Shown: in pieces, positions 33,720-46,600 of the stretch | How positions within the stretch are numbered: the first letter of the stretch is position 1 | Layout: each line of letters starts with the position of its first letter | Assembly (NCBI GenBank): GCA_038503035.1 | Contig: JAVSML010024365.1 | Location: forward strand, 1-64,000 | Source of the DNA: Crocodylus rhombifer | Taxonomy: Eukaryota; Chordata; Crocodylia; Crocodylidae | Length of the DNA stretch: 64,000 bases | Reading direction: 5' to 3' | The notes under the pieces: generated by a model | Database searches by the model: none | The model's input: the letters and a program-made list of their open reading frames with translations, nothing else | What the model was told of the DNA's origin: nothing | Translations under genes and position numbers: made by a program

Positions 33720-36360
33720 TCCGTCTCGTCTCTCAGCCCAGTTGGGAGATAAGTCCCCATCCTGCAGGGGGTCCCCAGGGCTGCGGGGGGATGGAGTAGG
33801 CTGGCACAGGGGGGGTTAGCAAGGTTGCCCATGGTCTCCCTGTCTTCTTTCCCCCACCCTTTGAGGGCACAAGGGGGACGGGCTGTGCTGGGGGGAGCCG
33901 TGGGTCAGGCCGTCACTGGGATGGGAGGGCAGCGGTCTCCCAAGCAGTCGCTCTATTCAGTGGGGAAGCCTGGGAGGCCTGGCCCCGGCCCCTGCTGCAG
34001 GGTCCGGGCCCAAACCCCGCCAGGGGCATTTAAATCCGTGGGGACTTAAAAGCAGCAGCCTCCGCCCCCCTAGCCGCTGCTGGGAGATCTCCAAGCCCCG
34101 ACAGCCATAGGCCTGCCCTGGGTGTAGAGCCGTGTCGCTCCGTGAAGTCCATGCGGATCTGCCGCCTTGCATCAGCTGGGCCTTGGACGCTCCCCGGCAG
34201 GGCAGAGCTCAGTCCAGGGCCCCGGGGGGCTGCAAAGGTCCCCAGCAGGTGCGAGCTGGGGACCTGTCCGGGGAGGTGGAGGGCACTTCTGCCACCTTTG
34301 CTCCCCTCCTCTCAGGGGGCAGCCCTGGTTCTCAGCGAGGCCCTTGGAGCAACTGGCCCTGGCGCTGTGCTCAGGAGGCGGATAGGGCACCATCGCCCCA
34401 GGCTGGCAGGCCCCAGGTCCGCAGAGCCCCCAGGGCTGCAGCTCCTCTGCAAGCCATGCCTCGTCCTGAGCTGGCTTGGGTTTGTACACGTGAGCCATGC
34501 TCAGGCGCGTGCTGCGCTGGTGCACGCTCCCACGTCCCTCTGCCCCCTTGCCGGACCGCTCAGGCCGTGGAGCCACCCTGCTAGGCCTAGCCAGGCCGCT
34601 CCCGCTCTACGGACACCGCGTGACCCGGGCCGTCCAGGCCTCCTCCCGCCAGCCCGATTCACGTGGGAATGAAGCGCTGTGGGCAAGCGGGCAGGCTGGG
34701 TGCGAGTGCCACGGTGGCCAGACACCAGTGGGAAGCAAAGGAGCTCTCACGACCCCGCGCGGGAGCAGATCTGAGTGGGGGGAGCGCGCTTTCCACTGCA
34801 GGGCGATGCAGACCAGACGGCGGCGGTCAGGGGTCAGGCAGGGAAGCAAACAGGACGTGAGCATCCTTGCCCTCTGCAACCTGGTGTTTGCCTGGCTCAG
34901 GGGCGGGAGCTGAACTCTGGCCTTGGAGGAGGGCTGCTGATGGCTTGGCGCTTCAGCCTGCCCATCCACCCATCTGGACTTTGCCAGAGACATGGACTGT
35001 CACCCGCCACCGATCTGCACACAAACAGCCCTTATCACCAGGAACAGGCTGAAACACAGCTTGCTGTGCCATGCCGTGCTGTGCCACGGGCTTCCAGGAA
35101 AGGCGCTGGGGACATGGGTGGGATGGCAGCTGCCTGCGGGTCCATTCCTGGGACAAGGGGATGCCATCCTCCGGTTGTTGCTGTGCTTGCTCCCCTCAAC
35201 TTGGGGCTTCTCCCAAGTCAGATTCACCCCCCGGCCTGTGAGCAGCCCCCTACAACGCCGCGGGTGCCCTCAGCATAGACACAACTGCCCTCCCCACCCC
35301 ACAGCAAGCCCGGGCAGCTCTGCCCTAATGCACCAGCACCCTCTGTGCCTCTGAGCAGCCCTGAGCTTCCCCGCCAGCGTCGCCTGCCCACAGCTTGGCT
35401 CATGTCATGTCCCCTGGGCCTGTATCTGCATCTGGCCCTGTCAGGTGTCTTCCCGCTCCACCTGCCTGGGGCAGGAGCTGGGCACTGAGCCTGCAGTTCC
35501 AGCACCAGGGTCCCGTGCACCCCTCTGAAATGGCCCAAGTGGGGGAAACGCTGTAGGTTCTTGCTTTGCTGCCGCGTGCCATGGCTGGCTCATCCCCTGG
35601 AAATGAATGTTATAACAAGCAAGGCCGCCCCCACCACTTGCACAGTGACTGGTGCAGTGAGGCCTGGGTCTTGCCTGGGGCACGGAGGTGATAAAATCCT
35701 AATAGCCTCAACCCCCCACGGCTGGAGGGGAACATCGCTGAAGAGGCCATAGCCAGCCCTAAAGACCTGCCCTTCCCTGCCTCCTCTCCCTCGGCCATGC
35801 AGAGAGTCTCTCCCGGGGCTTTGCACGGGACAACAGCTCCCCACCCACTGCGGGGCTGGCGAACGCCCCTCCGAGCTGTGTCAACAGAGCGTGCTGTTTA
35901 TTCTGCTGCACGAGACTGGGGTGCAAAGGTCGGCCCCGAGTCCTGCGTCACCTGCTGGCAGAGCAAACAGCAAAGCCTCCGTTATTGCCGTCCAGCAAGC
36001 CCCTTATCCGCCGAGCCGAGCAGGGTCAAGACCTGCGCTGGGCTACTGGCCTTGCCTGTCTAAGCGCACCAGTATTTTTAGCTCGCTTGCGCAGAGGATG
36101 CTCAGGGGGCCACAGAAGCACAGCTCCTGCTCCGGGCAAAGGGTTAAGTTTGCGGGTTGCAAGAGATGGGAGCGACTGGATGGGCAAGGTGGACCTCAGC
36201 TGGTGGGGGCCGGGGCTGTAAGTGAACGGGCTGCACCTGGGCACCCACGTCATCCTGAGCGAACCTCCACGTTGTATTTACATGGTGTGAGGTCCAAACT
36301 GACTGGCTCCGCAGCGCGCGTAGGAGAGCCGATGACCTGAGCGCCTCTGCCTTCGGCTGA
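33720..36360. other. APOA4-APOA5 intergenic region
   Basis: About 2.6 kb without any protein, RNA or mobile element that I recognise. Its right end must hold the APOA5 promoter. Confidence 0.6.
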
Positions 36361-36367
36361 TGCAGCG

Positions 36368-36429
36368 CATATAAAGCGGGCAGCGTGCTGGGGCTGCAGC
36401 ACAGAGGAGCAGCAGGGAACAGGAGCCAG
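36368..36429 (+). promoter_or_regulatory. APOA5: APOA5 TATA box and non-coding exon 1
   Basis: catataaag with TATAAA at 36370-36375 is followed by a likely start near 36400. The non-coding exon ends at 36429 (gtaagg donor). The next exon opens at 37203 after a ctcctcctgcag acceptor. Confidence 0.75.
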
Positions 36430-37213
36430 GTAAGGTGTGGGAGGTGCCGCACTGTTGTTCTGCAGTGGCTCCAGGAGAGCTAAAGCAGAGGAATGTGAGC
36501 AGGACTCATGAGTTCAGGTCCCTGGTCTGGGAAGGTGGCCTTGGGGCTCGGGGCTGGCACTGCAGCCTCAGGGAGCAAAGGGCCCCAGCAAAGGATCCGT
36601 TCTCTGGCACCCTCGGTCACAGCTCCTCTGCGAGCCTAGGCCTCTAGCTCCCAGAGGGCATAACTGGGCTACCCACCCCAGTCTGTGCAGCGCTGACTTG
36701 CGACGCTGCGCTACTTGGATGGCAAATCACTTTGAGAGCCCTGGACGAAGGTGCCTCTGCAGGGCAAAGTGCTTGTGTCTGTGTTTCCCCGGGAGCCTGA
36801 ACGTGCACCGGCAGCTCATGAAGAAGTTTGGTAATGGGCCTGAATCAGGGCTTCTGAGTGCCTCGCGAGGTAGGGGAAGGACTTGTTAAAGTGGGTTTCC
36901 CCAGGGAGCTCCTGCCCGCCCTCCCAGGCTGCTCTCAGGGGAATCTCCTTGCAAGCAGAGCTGAACACCCCGGATAATTTTAAACTGATGACTGTACTGC
37001 CTCTGGAGGCTGGGGGGATGCCAGGTGTGTATCCAAGTCCAGGCTACGGAGGCAGTTTCAGTCCACACCTGAAACAGATCTGGGCAGAGAGGGACCTAAT
37101 TCAGGAGCTGAACATGACCCCGAGCCCTCCCCTGTGAGTCCAGAAAGTGGAGGTGAGGTCTGGGCCCTGGCAGGACCTTCACTAACTCTCCTCCTCCTGC
37201 AGTGTCCCCAGCA

Positions 37214-39166
37214 ATGACCAGACGGACCACGTCTCTGGACGCTGCGCTCCTGGCTGTGGTCCTGGCCAGTTTGTCAGGTGGGTGTTCTTCTTTGTAAATG
37301 CCGTGCAGAGGCTAACTGCATCGCTCTGGACAGGCCAGGGCATGAGGAGGCAGCTTGGTGAGAGGGGCTGTTAGGCTGCCAGGTGAGATGACCCCGCTCC
37401 TCCCCACCTGGGGCAGTTTCCACAGTGATGTGGCCCTTTTTCTGTTCATTTGCAAATCTGCATCACCTGAGATGCAGTTGCTCTGAGCTCGTTGCTGCAC
37501 TTCAGTCTGCTGCTCCTCTGTTTCTGGAGCCGGGGCCTGGCTGTTACTGCTCCCCAGATCCCTTGGTTAATGATACCCACCCCCAGAGAGGCATTGCACT
37601 GGGATGGATCGGCAGAGATGTTAAGCCCCTGGAGCCCATCCTGAAGGCAACGTCATCTCAGAGAGGGGATTTCTCAGGGACTTGTCAGGGTACAGAAGCT
37701 CCCTCAGAGCCCTCAGGGGAACATACCATAATGACAGTGGTAGACTGAGTGCCATCGGCCCAAAAGTAGCTTTGGGATTTTTTTCCAGGGAGATGTCCCC
37801 CATGCCTCTGTTTGGCCTCCCTGCGTCCTGCTAGGCAGTCAAGTTTACCAAGGCTCCTCCCAGGCTGCTCTGAATGCTCTTGTTCCACCCCTGCAGCTTC
37901 TCAGGCCGAACCGGCGGCGAACGGGCTCTGGGATTACCACATCCAGCTCACGCGTGACAAGGACAGCATGGAGCACACCCAGAGCATGAAGCTGGGCAGA
38001 GACACCAAGTGAGTACAGTGGTTTTTTTGGGTTAAATACATCGCAGGCACTAACCTGCCACAGCCCACCCACTTCCAAGTGGGTGGATTTATTTGTGACA
38101 GGTGCACAAGTACCCCAAGAGCTCAGTCCATGCAGGCACCCAGCCCCTTCTACAGGCAAGTGACACAGGGACAGGATAAGGAATCAGGGATCTGACCTTT
38201 AGGAGTATGTGTCTGTTTTTTCCATACAGAAACCTGAAGGAAAGTATCCAGGAAAGGGGCAGCTACATGGGAAATTTCCTTGAGAAACTGGCTCCGTTCA
38301 GTGGGGGACTCCAGCCCCAGCTCTATCAAGACTCCGATGGGCTGCGAAGGCTCATCAGGAAGGAGCTGGAAGGCCTGAGGATGAAACTGTCTCCTTACGT
38401 GGATGATGTGCACCAGAGGATCGGCAAGAACCTGGAGATGCTTCGTTTTCAGCTGCAGCCATTCACAGCAGAGCTTCTGGACCAGGTGTCACTGAAAGCC
38501 AGGGAGCTTCGCCAGCACCTCACCCCCAGTCAAGACATGAAGGCGCAGCTCCTGGAGGGCACGGACGAGGTTCAGAGGTTCGTTGCCCAGTATGCCAATA
38601 AAATAGCCTTCCATACCGATCAAGTGAAGGAAATCTTCCATCCGTTCGCAGACAAGCTCATCGCCGAGATCCACCGCAACCTGGAAGAGCTCCATAGGAA
38701 CGTGGTGCCACACACCAAAGCCAGCTCAGAGAAAGTCGATCAGTACATCCAGGAGCTCTCTGAGAAGCTGACCCAGAATGCCAGGGGTCTCCACCAGAAG
38801 ATCCAAAGGAACCTCAATCACCTCAAAGAGCAGCTGAGTCTTTACCCCCGTGACCTGAGAGAGCCCTTTGCTAGCTCGCCCGTAGACCCTCGCTGGGTGG
38901 CAGAGCCTTACGTGGAGGGCCTGGCCCGGGAAGTGCAGATGAGAGTCGAAGAGTTCAGAAGGGACACGTTCCTCCAGATAGAAGACTTCACCAGAACCAT
39001 TGCCCGGGAGACAGAAGACTTGACGTTCAAGCTGTCTTCACCCTCTCCGTCTGCAGAGGAGTTTCAGGACAGCTTGGCACCTATTGAGGACTTGCACATC
39101 AGGCTCGACAGCCTGTGGAAGGATATTTCCCAGAGCTTAAATGAGAAGAGCAGTGACTTTGAGTGA
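37214..39166 (+). CDS. APOA5: APOA5, apolipoprotein A-V
   Basis: Coding exons are 37214-37277 (exon from 37203), 37897-38008 and 38230-39166, giving 370 residues; human has 366. The N-terminus MTRRTTSLDAALLAVVLASL is hydrophobic and acts as the signal. The mature part opens with GLWDYHIQLTRDKDS, matching human GFWDYFSQTSGDKG. Conserved landmarks include KELxHPxA (VKEIFHPFADKL), ELHRNVVPH against human ELHRSVAPH, and LWKDISQSLNE at the end. ApoA-V enhances lipoprotein-lipase action at endothelial heparan sulfate and lowers plasma triglyceride. The gene lies between APOA4 and ZPR1, as in other amniotes. AATAAA lies at 39236-39241. Confidence 0.95.
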
Positions 39167-39235
39167 AACCTGCTGTATCGGTGTGTGCAGGAGTGTGTGT
39201 GCATGCGCATGAGTGCTTAAACCATGGTGGGATGA

Positions 39236-39241
39236 AATAAA
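39236..39241 (+). other. APOA5: APOA5 polyadenylation signal
   Basis: AATAAA lies 69 bases after the stop codon. Confidence 0.9.
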
Positions 39242-39259
39242 AATCATGCCTGACTGCAC

Positions 39260-39683
39260 TGCGTTGGACTCCAACAGCAGTGATTTCGATAGCTGTACCA
39301 ATAATAGGCCATCCTTGCCGTTCCCCACACCAGAGAAATACAGATCTTTCTCTCTAGTTGCCAAGCTAGTCAAGCAATCCATGACTTTATCTGACCACGC
39401 AACGTTGCTGGAATGATCCCACAAACCTTTGGTGTTGCGGTCCTCCGGAAACCACGCAGTGTGCCACTATGAGAAGTAGGCAGAAATTAGTAATGACCTC
39501 ATCTAGAATGATCTGTATCTACACATTATATATTTGTACATAGAGGTTTAGCTAGACGGTCCAGTTCTGTAACCCTTACTCACCCAAGTGAGGCTACCTG
39601 GTACGGTTGCCAGCTCTGTGTTAATCTACTCTGGAAAGCCAACGTGCCTGTGGTGCACAACGTGAGGGCGCCCATGTCCTCGC
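39260..39683. other. Intergenic DNA after APOA5
   Basis: AT-richer unique sequence between the APOA5 transcript end and a CR1 fragment. Nothing recognisable was seen. Confidence 0.55.
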
Positions 39684-39840
39684 ACATAGATTCATGGGGT
39701 CGGAAGGGACCTCAGTAGGTCATCGAGTCCGATCCCCCCCCCCCCCAGCAGGAAAGAGCGCGGGGGTCGGACGACCCCAGCCAGCTGCTTCTCCAGTCTC
39801 CTCTTGAAGGCCCCCAAGGTAGGGGAGAGCACCTGACGTT
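39684..39840 (-). mobile_element. CR1 LINE 3' end fragment (antisense)
   Basis: The plus strand reads atagattcatggggtcggaa, then gggacctcagtaggtcatcg and a C-rich block, then ccagtctcctcttgaaggcc. This is the reverse complement of a CR1 3' end. A run of C (39735-39748) sits inside it. Confidence 0.85.
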
Positions 39841-40289
39841 GGGTTCGGCTTTACGACGCTTGATCCGATGCCACGTTTGCTGCATCGCCCGTCTCCCTGG
39901 ACAACATCTGGCCAAACTTCCCCGGACGCTTTAAGGCAGCAGACGAAACCCCAGAAAAACCTGCAGCCAGGGCTCCCGAGAAGACTCCGGCCAGGAGCCC
40001 TGCAAAAAGTCCAGCAAAGTCACCTCAAAGAAGTGCTTCCAAATCCATACGATCGCTATTTACGATACAAATACATTCACGTAGCTATGCTGCTCATCTA
40101 TAATTGCTCGAGTACAAAATTCTGGGGTCGTTTTGGTGAAAACAGGGTATCGGGCTTGGGTTCAGGAACCAACCCCCCATTTATAACACTGGTTCCTGCG
40201 GGAAAATCGGTTCCCAGTTACAATGCTTCGATTTTCAGGAACCGGTTGTGTTGGAGCCGGTCCGAGGCCGGCCCGCACGGCCGCAGCAT

Positions 40290-40415
40290 CCCCCTCAGCC
40301 CTCTCTTGCGAGGCTCAAAAGGTGCAGGTCCCCCGGCCTATCCCCGCAGGGCCGCCACCACGCGAGTGGCCTCCTCTCGAGGTTGTCCACGTCCCTCTTG
40401 AAGTGCAGTGCCGGC
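40290..40415 (-). mobile_element. Degraded CR1 fragment upstream of ZPR1 (antisense)
   Basis: Blocks such as cctcagccctctcttgcgag, gtggcctcctctcgaggttg and tccacgtccctcttgaagtg follow the order of the reverse complement of CR1, further 5' in the element than the fragment at 39684. The two pieces may be parts of one insertion separated by about 450 bases of unrelated sequence. Confidence 0.6.
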
Positions 40416-40589
40416 CGGCGCCGCGGGAGCATCACCCCCTGCACCTGCGCGCGACGCACCCGCCAAACTACGAACGGGGGTCCAGGGGGGCTGGGAGCCA
40501 GGCTGCGGCCTGCTGCGGCCCCCGAAGCCTGAGTGGGAGTAGTTCCGCGTCACGTGGCCCCAGGAAGGGGAAAATGCTTCAAAGGGGCG

Positions 40590-40645
40590 GGGCCCGCGCC
40601 GGAAGTTCCGTGGCGGAGGTGGGCGCGGGGCGGAAGCGGGGCGGC
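40590..40645 (+). promoter_or_regulatory. ZPR1: ZPR1 CpG-rich promoter with ETS site
   Basis: ccggaagt (40599-40606) is a perfect ETS/GABPA core about 45 bases before the ATG. There is no TATA box and CpG density is high across the first two exons, as expected of a housekeeping promoter. Confidence 0.6.
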
Positions 40646-43600
40646 ATGTCGGCCATCGGGGCGCTGGAGCCGGTGCGCGGGGCGGGGGCCGGGGCGGGCG
40701 GCGTGTTCCGGCCGCTCAGCGCCGAGGACGACGAGCAGCAGCCGGCGGAGATCGAGTCCCTCTGCATGAACTGCTACCGCCACGTGAGCGGCGGGGGCCG
40801 GCCTGGGTTGGGGTGGGGGGGTTTGTTGGGGGGTGCTGTCTCGTGCCCCCGCCCCCGCGGACTGACCCGTCCTGGTCCCTGTCGCGGCTCCGGCAGGGGG
40901 TGACGCGGCTGCTGCTCACCAGGATCCCCTTCTTCCGCGAGGTCATCGTCAGCTCGTTCGCGTGCGGCAGCTGCGCCTGGGCCAACACGGAGATCCAGTC
41001 GGCTGGGCGCATCCAGGAGCAGGGCGTGCGCTACACCCTGGCCCTCAGGTCCCGGCAGGTGGGCCCACGGCGGAGCCCCCGCGGAGGGAGGGAGGGAGGC
41101 TGCCGGGACGGGTCCAGTCAGGCGGCAGAGGGGAGGCTTTCTGCTTGTCCTGGAAGCTGGTGCAGGACCATGCCCCCGAGCGTCCTGTGAGCAGCACACA
41201 GCCCAAAGCCTGTGCAGCTTCCGCCAGCACTGGCAGAGCTGGGGCCTGGGCTGAGCTGACAGCTGGCTCGGGTGCTTATCGTGCTGGGATCTCTTCTGAC
41301 CCCAGCAGACTTCCCGGCCCTGGGGCGGGGGCTGGACCCGATGATCTTGCGAGGTCCCTTCCAGCCCTGACATCTGCGAAACCTCTGTAGCGCTGTTCCC
41401 TGCTCTCCCCTCAGTGAGGGACCAAGCTCCCCCTTGAAGGAACCTGGAAACTTGGCCTGGAAGCCAGGGGCGGTTGTGCTGTCCGCAAGAGGAGTTCAAC
41501 CAGAGGCAAGATGGGGAGGGGGAAACCGAAGCGGGTTTGAACCAGGGCCTCAATTCTGTGGGCTTCCTTAGGGGCTGTCCTGAGAGCTGCTGCTCCAAGT
41601 GCAAAGCCCATTTCTGGGACCCCTCCTTTCCCCCATGAGTAGTCGCATGAATTTCTTCTTTAAAAAAAATTAAAAGCCCTCCCATAACAAAACAGTCCAG
41701 TGCTCAGGCTAGTCTCCGAGGTAGGGTGAGAAAAGACACGAGGCTCCTGTTGGCTCTAATGCATCTCAGCACCTTCCTGCAGCGATTAGTGCAGGGACTG
41801 AAATACAGTTGTCTCATGGTGTTGGGGTGTTTATTTTGCAGAAGCAGGTTTGCTGCGATGACTGCACAGAAGCAGTAAACAACTCCTGTCCTGTTGCATG
41901 CATTTAATCTCTCTAACTTGTTGCGCTCAGGACATGAACAGGGAGGTGGTGAAGACCGACTGTGCCACAGCTAGGATCCCAGAGCTCGACTTTGAAATCC
42001 CTGCTTTTTCACAGAAGGGAGGTGGGTAGGTGATCTGTGCTCATATGGATGTCGCAGTATGTTTGGTTATGGCGTGGCAGGGGCTTTGTGGAGGTGGCTG
42101 CCTGAAGGTGTGGGGAGCCTGGATTTTTGGCTTTACTATCTTAAATTGTAGCATTTTCCTGTTGTGGTCCCCGACTCTTCCAGCTGCTAGTCTGCCTGAA
42201 GCAACACCAGATCCTGAAATGCCTGGCAGAAAGAGTGGGTTTTGCAGCTTAGCCTGTGCCTCACCTTTTAAGACAAGCCTGTAGAGATCTGGTGACTGGT
42301 CAGTTGTTGTCCACTGACAAGCGCATGGCGAATCTGTGGGTGGATAGTGTTGTCTCGGCAGAGAAGTGACAAACAGGAGCTTGTTTCCATCTGGGAGGGT
42401 GGGGAAGAACCCTAAAAGGGCATGGTGAGGCAGGAGTGTGAACAGTTGGGCCCGAGGCAGCCAGATTGGCAAGGCAGTGCTGCCATGCTTAACATTTTTC
42501 TTTTCTTTTAAGCTCTTACCACTATCGAGGGGATACTTGACAGAGCTGTAGCTGGCCTGGAGCAGGATCAGCCAGTCCGCAGGGTAAGATGCCGTGAGGG
42601 AGAGTGCTGTCTTCAGAGGTCTGCTCATAGGTCACGCTGGTTTTACGAACTTGATCGTTGTTGCTCATTGCCTACTAGCTGTTGAGCTCTGGGCATCCAG
42701 AGGTCTCTGACTTATGCCCCTGACAGCACTGTCTGGAGATTCAGGTTGCTCCAGGGAGCTACATTTTGGATGATTCCTTTCACAGGCAACAGACCAGGAG
42801 GTTGCAGATAAAATAGATGAATTCATTGACAAGCTAAAGCGGCTGAAGGAGGTGGATTCCTCTTTCACCTTTGTAAGTACTAGCTGGGGTAGGTAGGGAT
42901 GGAGCTGCTTCTCTTTTGGAGGCAGTCAGAGCGGTTTCTCACACTTCCTTTCTTCCGATTTAGATCCTTGATGACCCCTCAGGTAACAGCTTTGTGGAGA
43001 ATCCTCATGCACCGCAGAAGGATGAAGCGCTGGTGGTCACTCATTACAAGAGGACTCCCCAGCAGGCTGCGATGCTTGGACTTGAGGTAATACAGTCTAG
43101 TGAGAGGGAGCTGGGAAGTGTGTATCCCTCCTCTGTTTGTTGGGGGAGTGTTGTTGAGTAGCAGAAGTCCTCCCCTTCGGGCTTCCCCCGAAAGTCCCTG
43201 ACTGGAGAATCAAGTGCAGGGAGCAGTTTGCACACTGTTGGTCTCTGCTGTTTCAGGCAGATGAGCCAGAGGAGAAGCCAGTTGATGCTTTGGAGGACCT
43301 GAGGAATGAAGTGAGTGATCTTCTTTCTGACAGGCTTTCTGGATCTAAGTGTGCTACTTACTCTCTGAGCAATGCCCCAGTGCACATGGTGTTGCATGGG
43401 CCAAGGCATAGGATTGCCCAAAGTTGTCCAGCTTGCTGGACTAGGAGGCCTCGCACTAGAGCAATCAGGGCCATGCATATCTAGATAAAAACTAGTTTTG
43501 AGAAGAGTGTGTGACTTCCAGACACGCATCCAGTGCATCAGCTCAGATGTTTCACTTGTCCTTACGTTCTAGGTGTTGCAGTTCAACACCAATTGTCCTG

Positions 43601-46600
43601 AATGCAACGCTCCTGCCAGTACAAATATGAAGCTAGTACGTATCCTTTTGTGGTGAGCGGACGACTAGTACAGGTGGAAGGTCTTCCTCCCTCTCAGGAT
43701 CTGTGATGGAGAGCCTCAGGAATTCTCTTCTGCATGTTGGCTGGGTTCCTTTTCCTGCAGGACATCCGTACAGAAATGATATAATCTGATATCCTGTGAC
43801 AGTGTGACCCTCCCCCGGGAGATCCACTTGTGGCTTGCAAGCTGGTGTAGGAATCCTAATAGATCCAATGTTTAAACTGGAACCAAAGGCTGCAAATTGG
43901 GTACTTCCTGTAAAAAACTGCTCCTGGCTCTGGTGACTTGCACCCTTGGGCCTTAACATATCGGCCCCCCCCCCCCTCTTATTGAGCTAAGGTTGCATCC
44001 TCCTGTGCAAGGTACGTGGGGCTGGGACTATTGAGGCATGCGGGAAGATCTTGTTCCTTTTTTTTTTTTTTTTTTTTCCCCTTGACTGCTGCAGAAATTC
44101 CACATTTCAAGGAAGTGATCATTATGGCTACGAACTGTGAGGCTTGTGGGCACAGGACAAATGAGGTGAGCTGCTAGTGTGGTCTCCCTGCTTGTTGGGA
44201 CAGTTGGAAGAGGGCCTTTGCTGCCCTCTCTGCAGGGACAAACTTGTTTTCCCTGCCTGCTTCTCTACCTCGGACCCTCACCCGCTCTTCAGAGCAGACT
44301 GCGGACACTGGGGTTATTGGATGTATTTTGTGGCATGTATTTAATTGGGCATAAGCTTGTCTTGCATGATGCTTGCTTTGGTGCCTTTCTGGTAGGGAGC
44401 TGCTTGTATTCCCAGCCTGGCTACTTCTGGGTGTGTAGACTTTAAACCTCTGGGGTCTTGAAAGGTTTGTAAACTGTTGGGGGAGGGGGGTCTTGTTTCC
44501 CAGATAATTTAAGCGTGGCAGGACTTCATTGTTCTCGTGCTAGCCATCTGAGGCAATACCTGCAGTTCAAACATCCTCCTGCTAGTGGCTTAGCAGATGG
44601 AGTTGCATGACGAATCTGCCTCAAGCCATCTGTTAGGGACCCTAGGACTGAGGAATTTTTTTCCTCTGTAAGGCACTCTAAATGCTGTTTCACTAACTGC
44701 CAGTCTGTATTTAGGTGAAATCAGGAGGAGCGATAGAACCAGAGGGCACCAGGATCGCCCTTCATATCACAGATCTCTCTGACATGACGAGAGACATCCT
44801 CAAGGTAATGTCTCCTTTCAGAGCCCCCTTTCTGCTCTGGGGGGTTCTCTTGTTCTTGCTTGCATCTAATTTGGCAGGAGGAGGCATAGCAGTAGGCTTC
44901 TGGGTCTTATTCTGACTTGTGATCTGCTTGCTGTGGTCTTGGCCCTGGTGGTGCACTGTGGTGTCAGAGGACAAGTCCGTAGCCTCCCTTTAGACCCACC
45001 CCCTAGCACAACATATCTAAACACACCACTCTTTTTTTTTTTTTGTTTGCTGCAGTCCGAGACATGTAGTGTGGAGATTCCAGAGCTGGAGTTTGAGCTG
45101 GGAATGGGAGCCCTGGGGGGGAAATTCACCACTCTGGAAGGGCTCCTGAAGGACATCAGAGACCTGGTAAGCAGCGGGTACTGGGGAGACTGGGTGCAAT
45201 TGAAGTTTTGCTTGCAGCTGTGCGGCATAGATACCAGTGAGCTGGTGCTAATGGGCCTGTAGCACTGTCTGGGGCTCACTGGGCAGAGCCAGGGATCAGC
45301 ATAGCTCCTGCTATCCTGCAGCCTTCCCTGCCCTAAACTAAAGGTCTGAGCTGTTAGTCTCCAGAAAATAAGCCTAGAAGACCATACTGCGGACAGAGGT
45401 GTAGAAGGGCACTGTCCTTCCTGGTCACCTATTCCTGTTCCCTGTTGACTGCACCAGGGTTTAAAGCCCTGGGGAATGTGGGCACAATCAGCAGGCAAGC
45501 TATTGCTGTATGTTTTATTATTAAACCTAAGTTAGTTTCACTTGGCCTGTGTGTGTTGCAGGTGGAGAGGAACCCCTTCACCCTTGGGGACAGCTCTGCC
45601 CCAAGCAAAGTGGAGAAGCTGCAGGAGTTTGGCCGAAAGCTGCAGCAGGTTGGTGTCTTTCAGCTTAATTAGCAAGTGCTTCACATTAGTTTCCTCCAGA
45701 GTTGAAGTGCGTGTAACTGAAGTCTGAGGCATGTAGGTGCTGTTCCCCAGACACCTTCCACCAGTGTCCCCTTGTAAATGGGCTGTGTGGTGGGGATTTA
45801 TGAGTCTTGCTTCAGAACTATTCATATTCCTGAGCAGAATATCAACCAGAACACCTAACAGTCTGTTGAATGGTGAAGGCAGTCAGAATACCTTCCAGTA
45901 CCTTCTCTGCCTGATGCGGGGATGTACCTGTGTCAGTGAGACTGACTGACTGACGGATCATGAGCACCTGATTTGAGATTTGTGATGGAGGCTTCATTCC
46001 TAAAGGGGGACACCCAGGGTTCTCTGAGCCCTCCAGCAGTGGTCGTTACAGCTGTTCTCTGTTTTCCCCAGATCATGGAGGGGCGGATAGAGGCTCACTT
46101 CATTATGGATGATCCTGCAGGGAACAGCTACCTTCAGGTAAGCAGGGCAGTTGTGAAGGCAATTCCCTGAAGTCTCCTTAATTGCTTATCCGAGAATAAT
46201 CAGCAGAACCTGCCCTGCTATTTAGCAGCCAAGGGCCTGTGAAGGGGCTGAATGGGGAGAGAATAGGTTAGTTCAGCCACCCTCATGGTCTGGGGCAGGG
46301 TGTTCAGTGCCTTGTTGCTGTATAAGCATTGGGGAAAGCCAAGGGTTAGTCTGCTTTTTTTTTTTTTTTTTCTCAAAGAGTGAAGCTTCACTGAGTTCTG
46401 AGGTCCTTTCCTGAATTTCCCAGTGAGTTCCTAGTGTGTGCTGCTGCCTTGGGAACCAGCCAGGCTGCAGGAAAGGGGGTTGACTTGGACTTTCTTTCTG
46501 GACCCTCAGAACGTGTATGCTCCAGAAGAAGACCCAGAGCTGAAGGTGGAGCACTATGAGCGCACATTTGAGCAGAATGAGGAGCTGGGTCTCAATGACA

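Noticed and set aside
43573..43635. ZPR1 exon ending at 43635 before gtacgta
   Set aside because: This donor loses conserved residues VQ and shifts the frame; the donor at 43640 restores LVQIPHF and is a U12 consensus.
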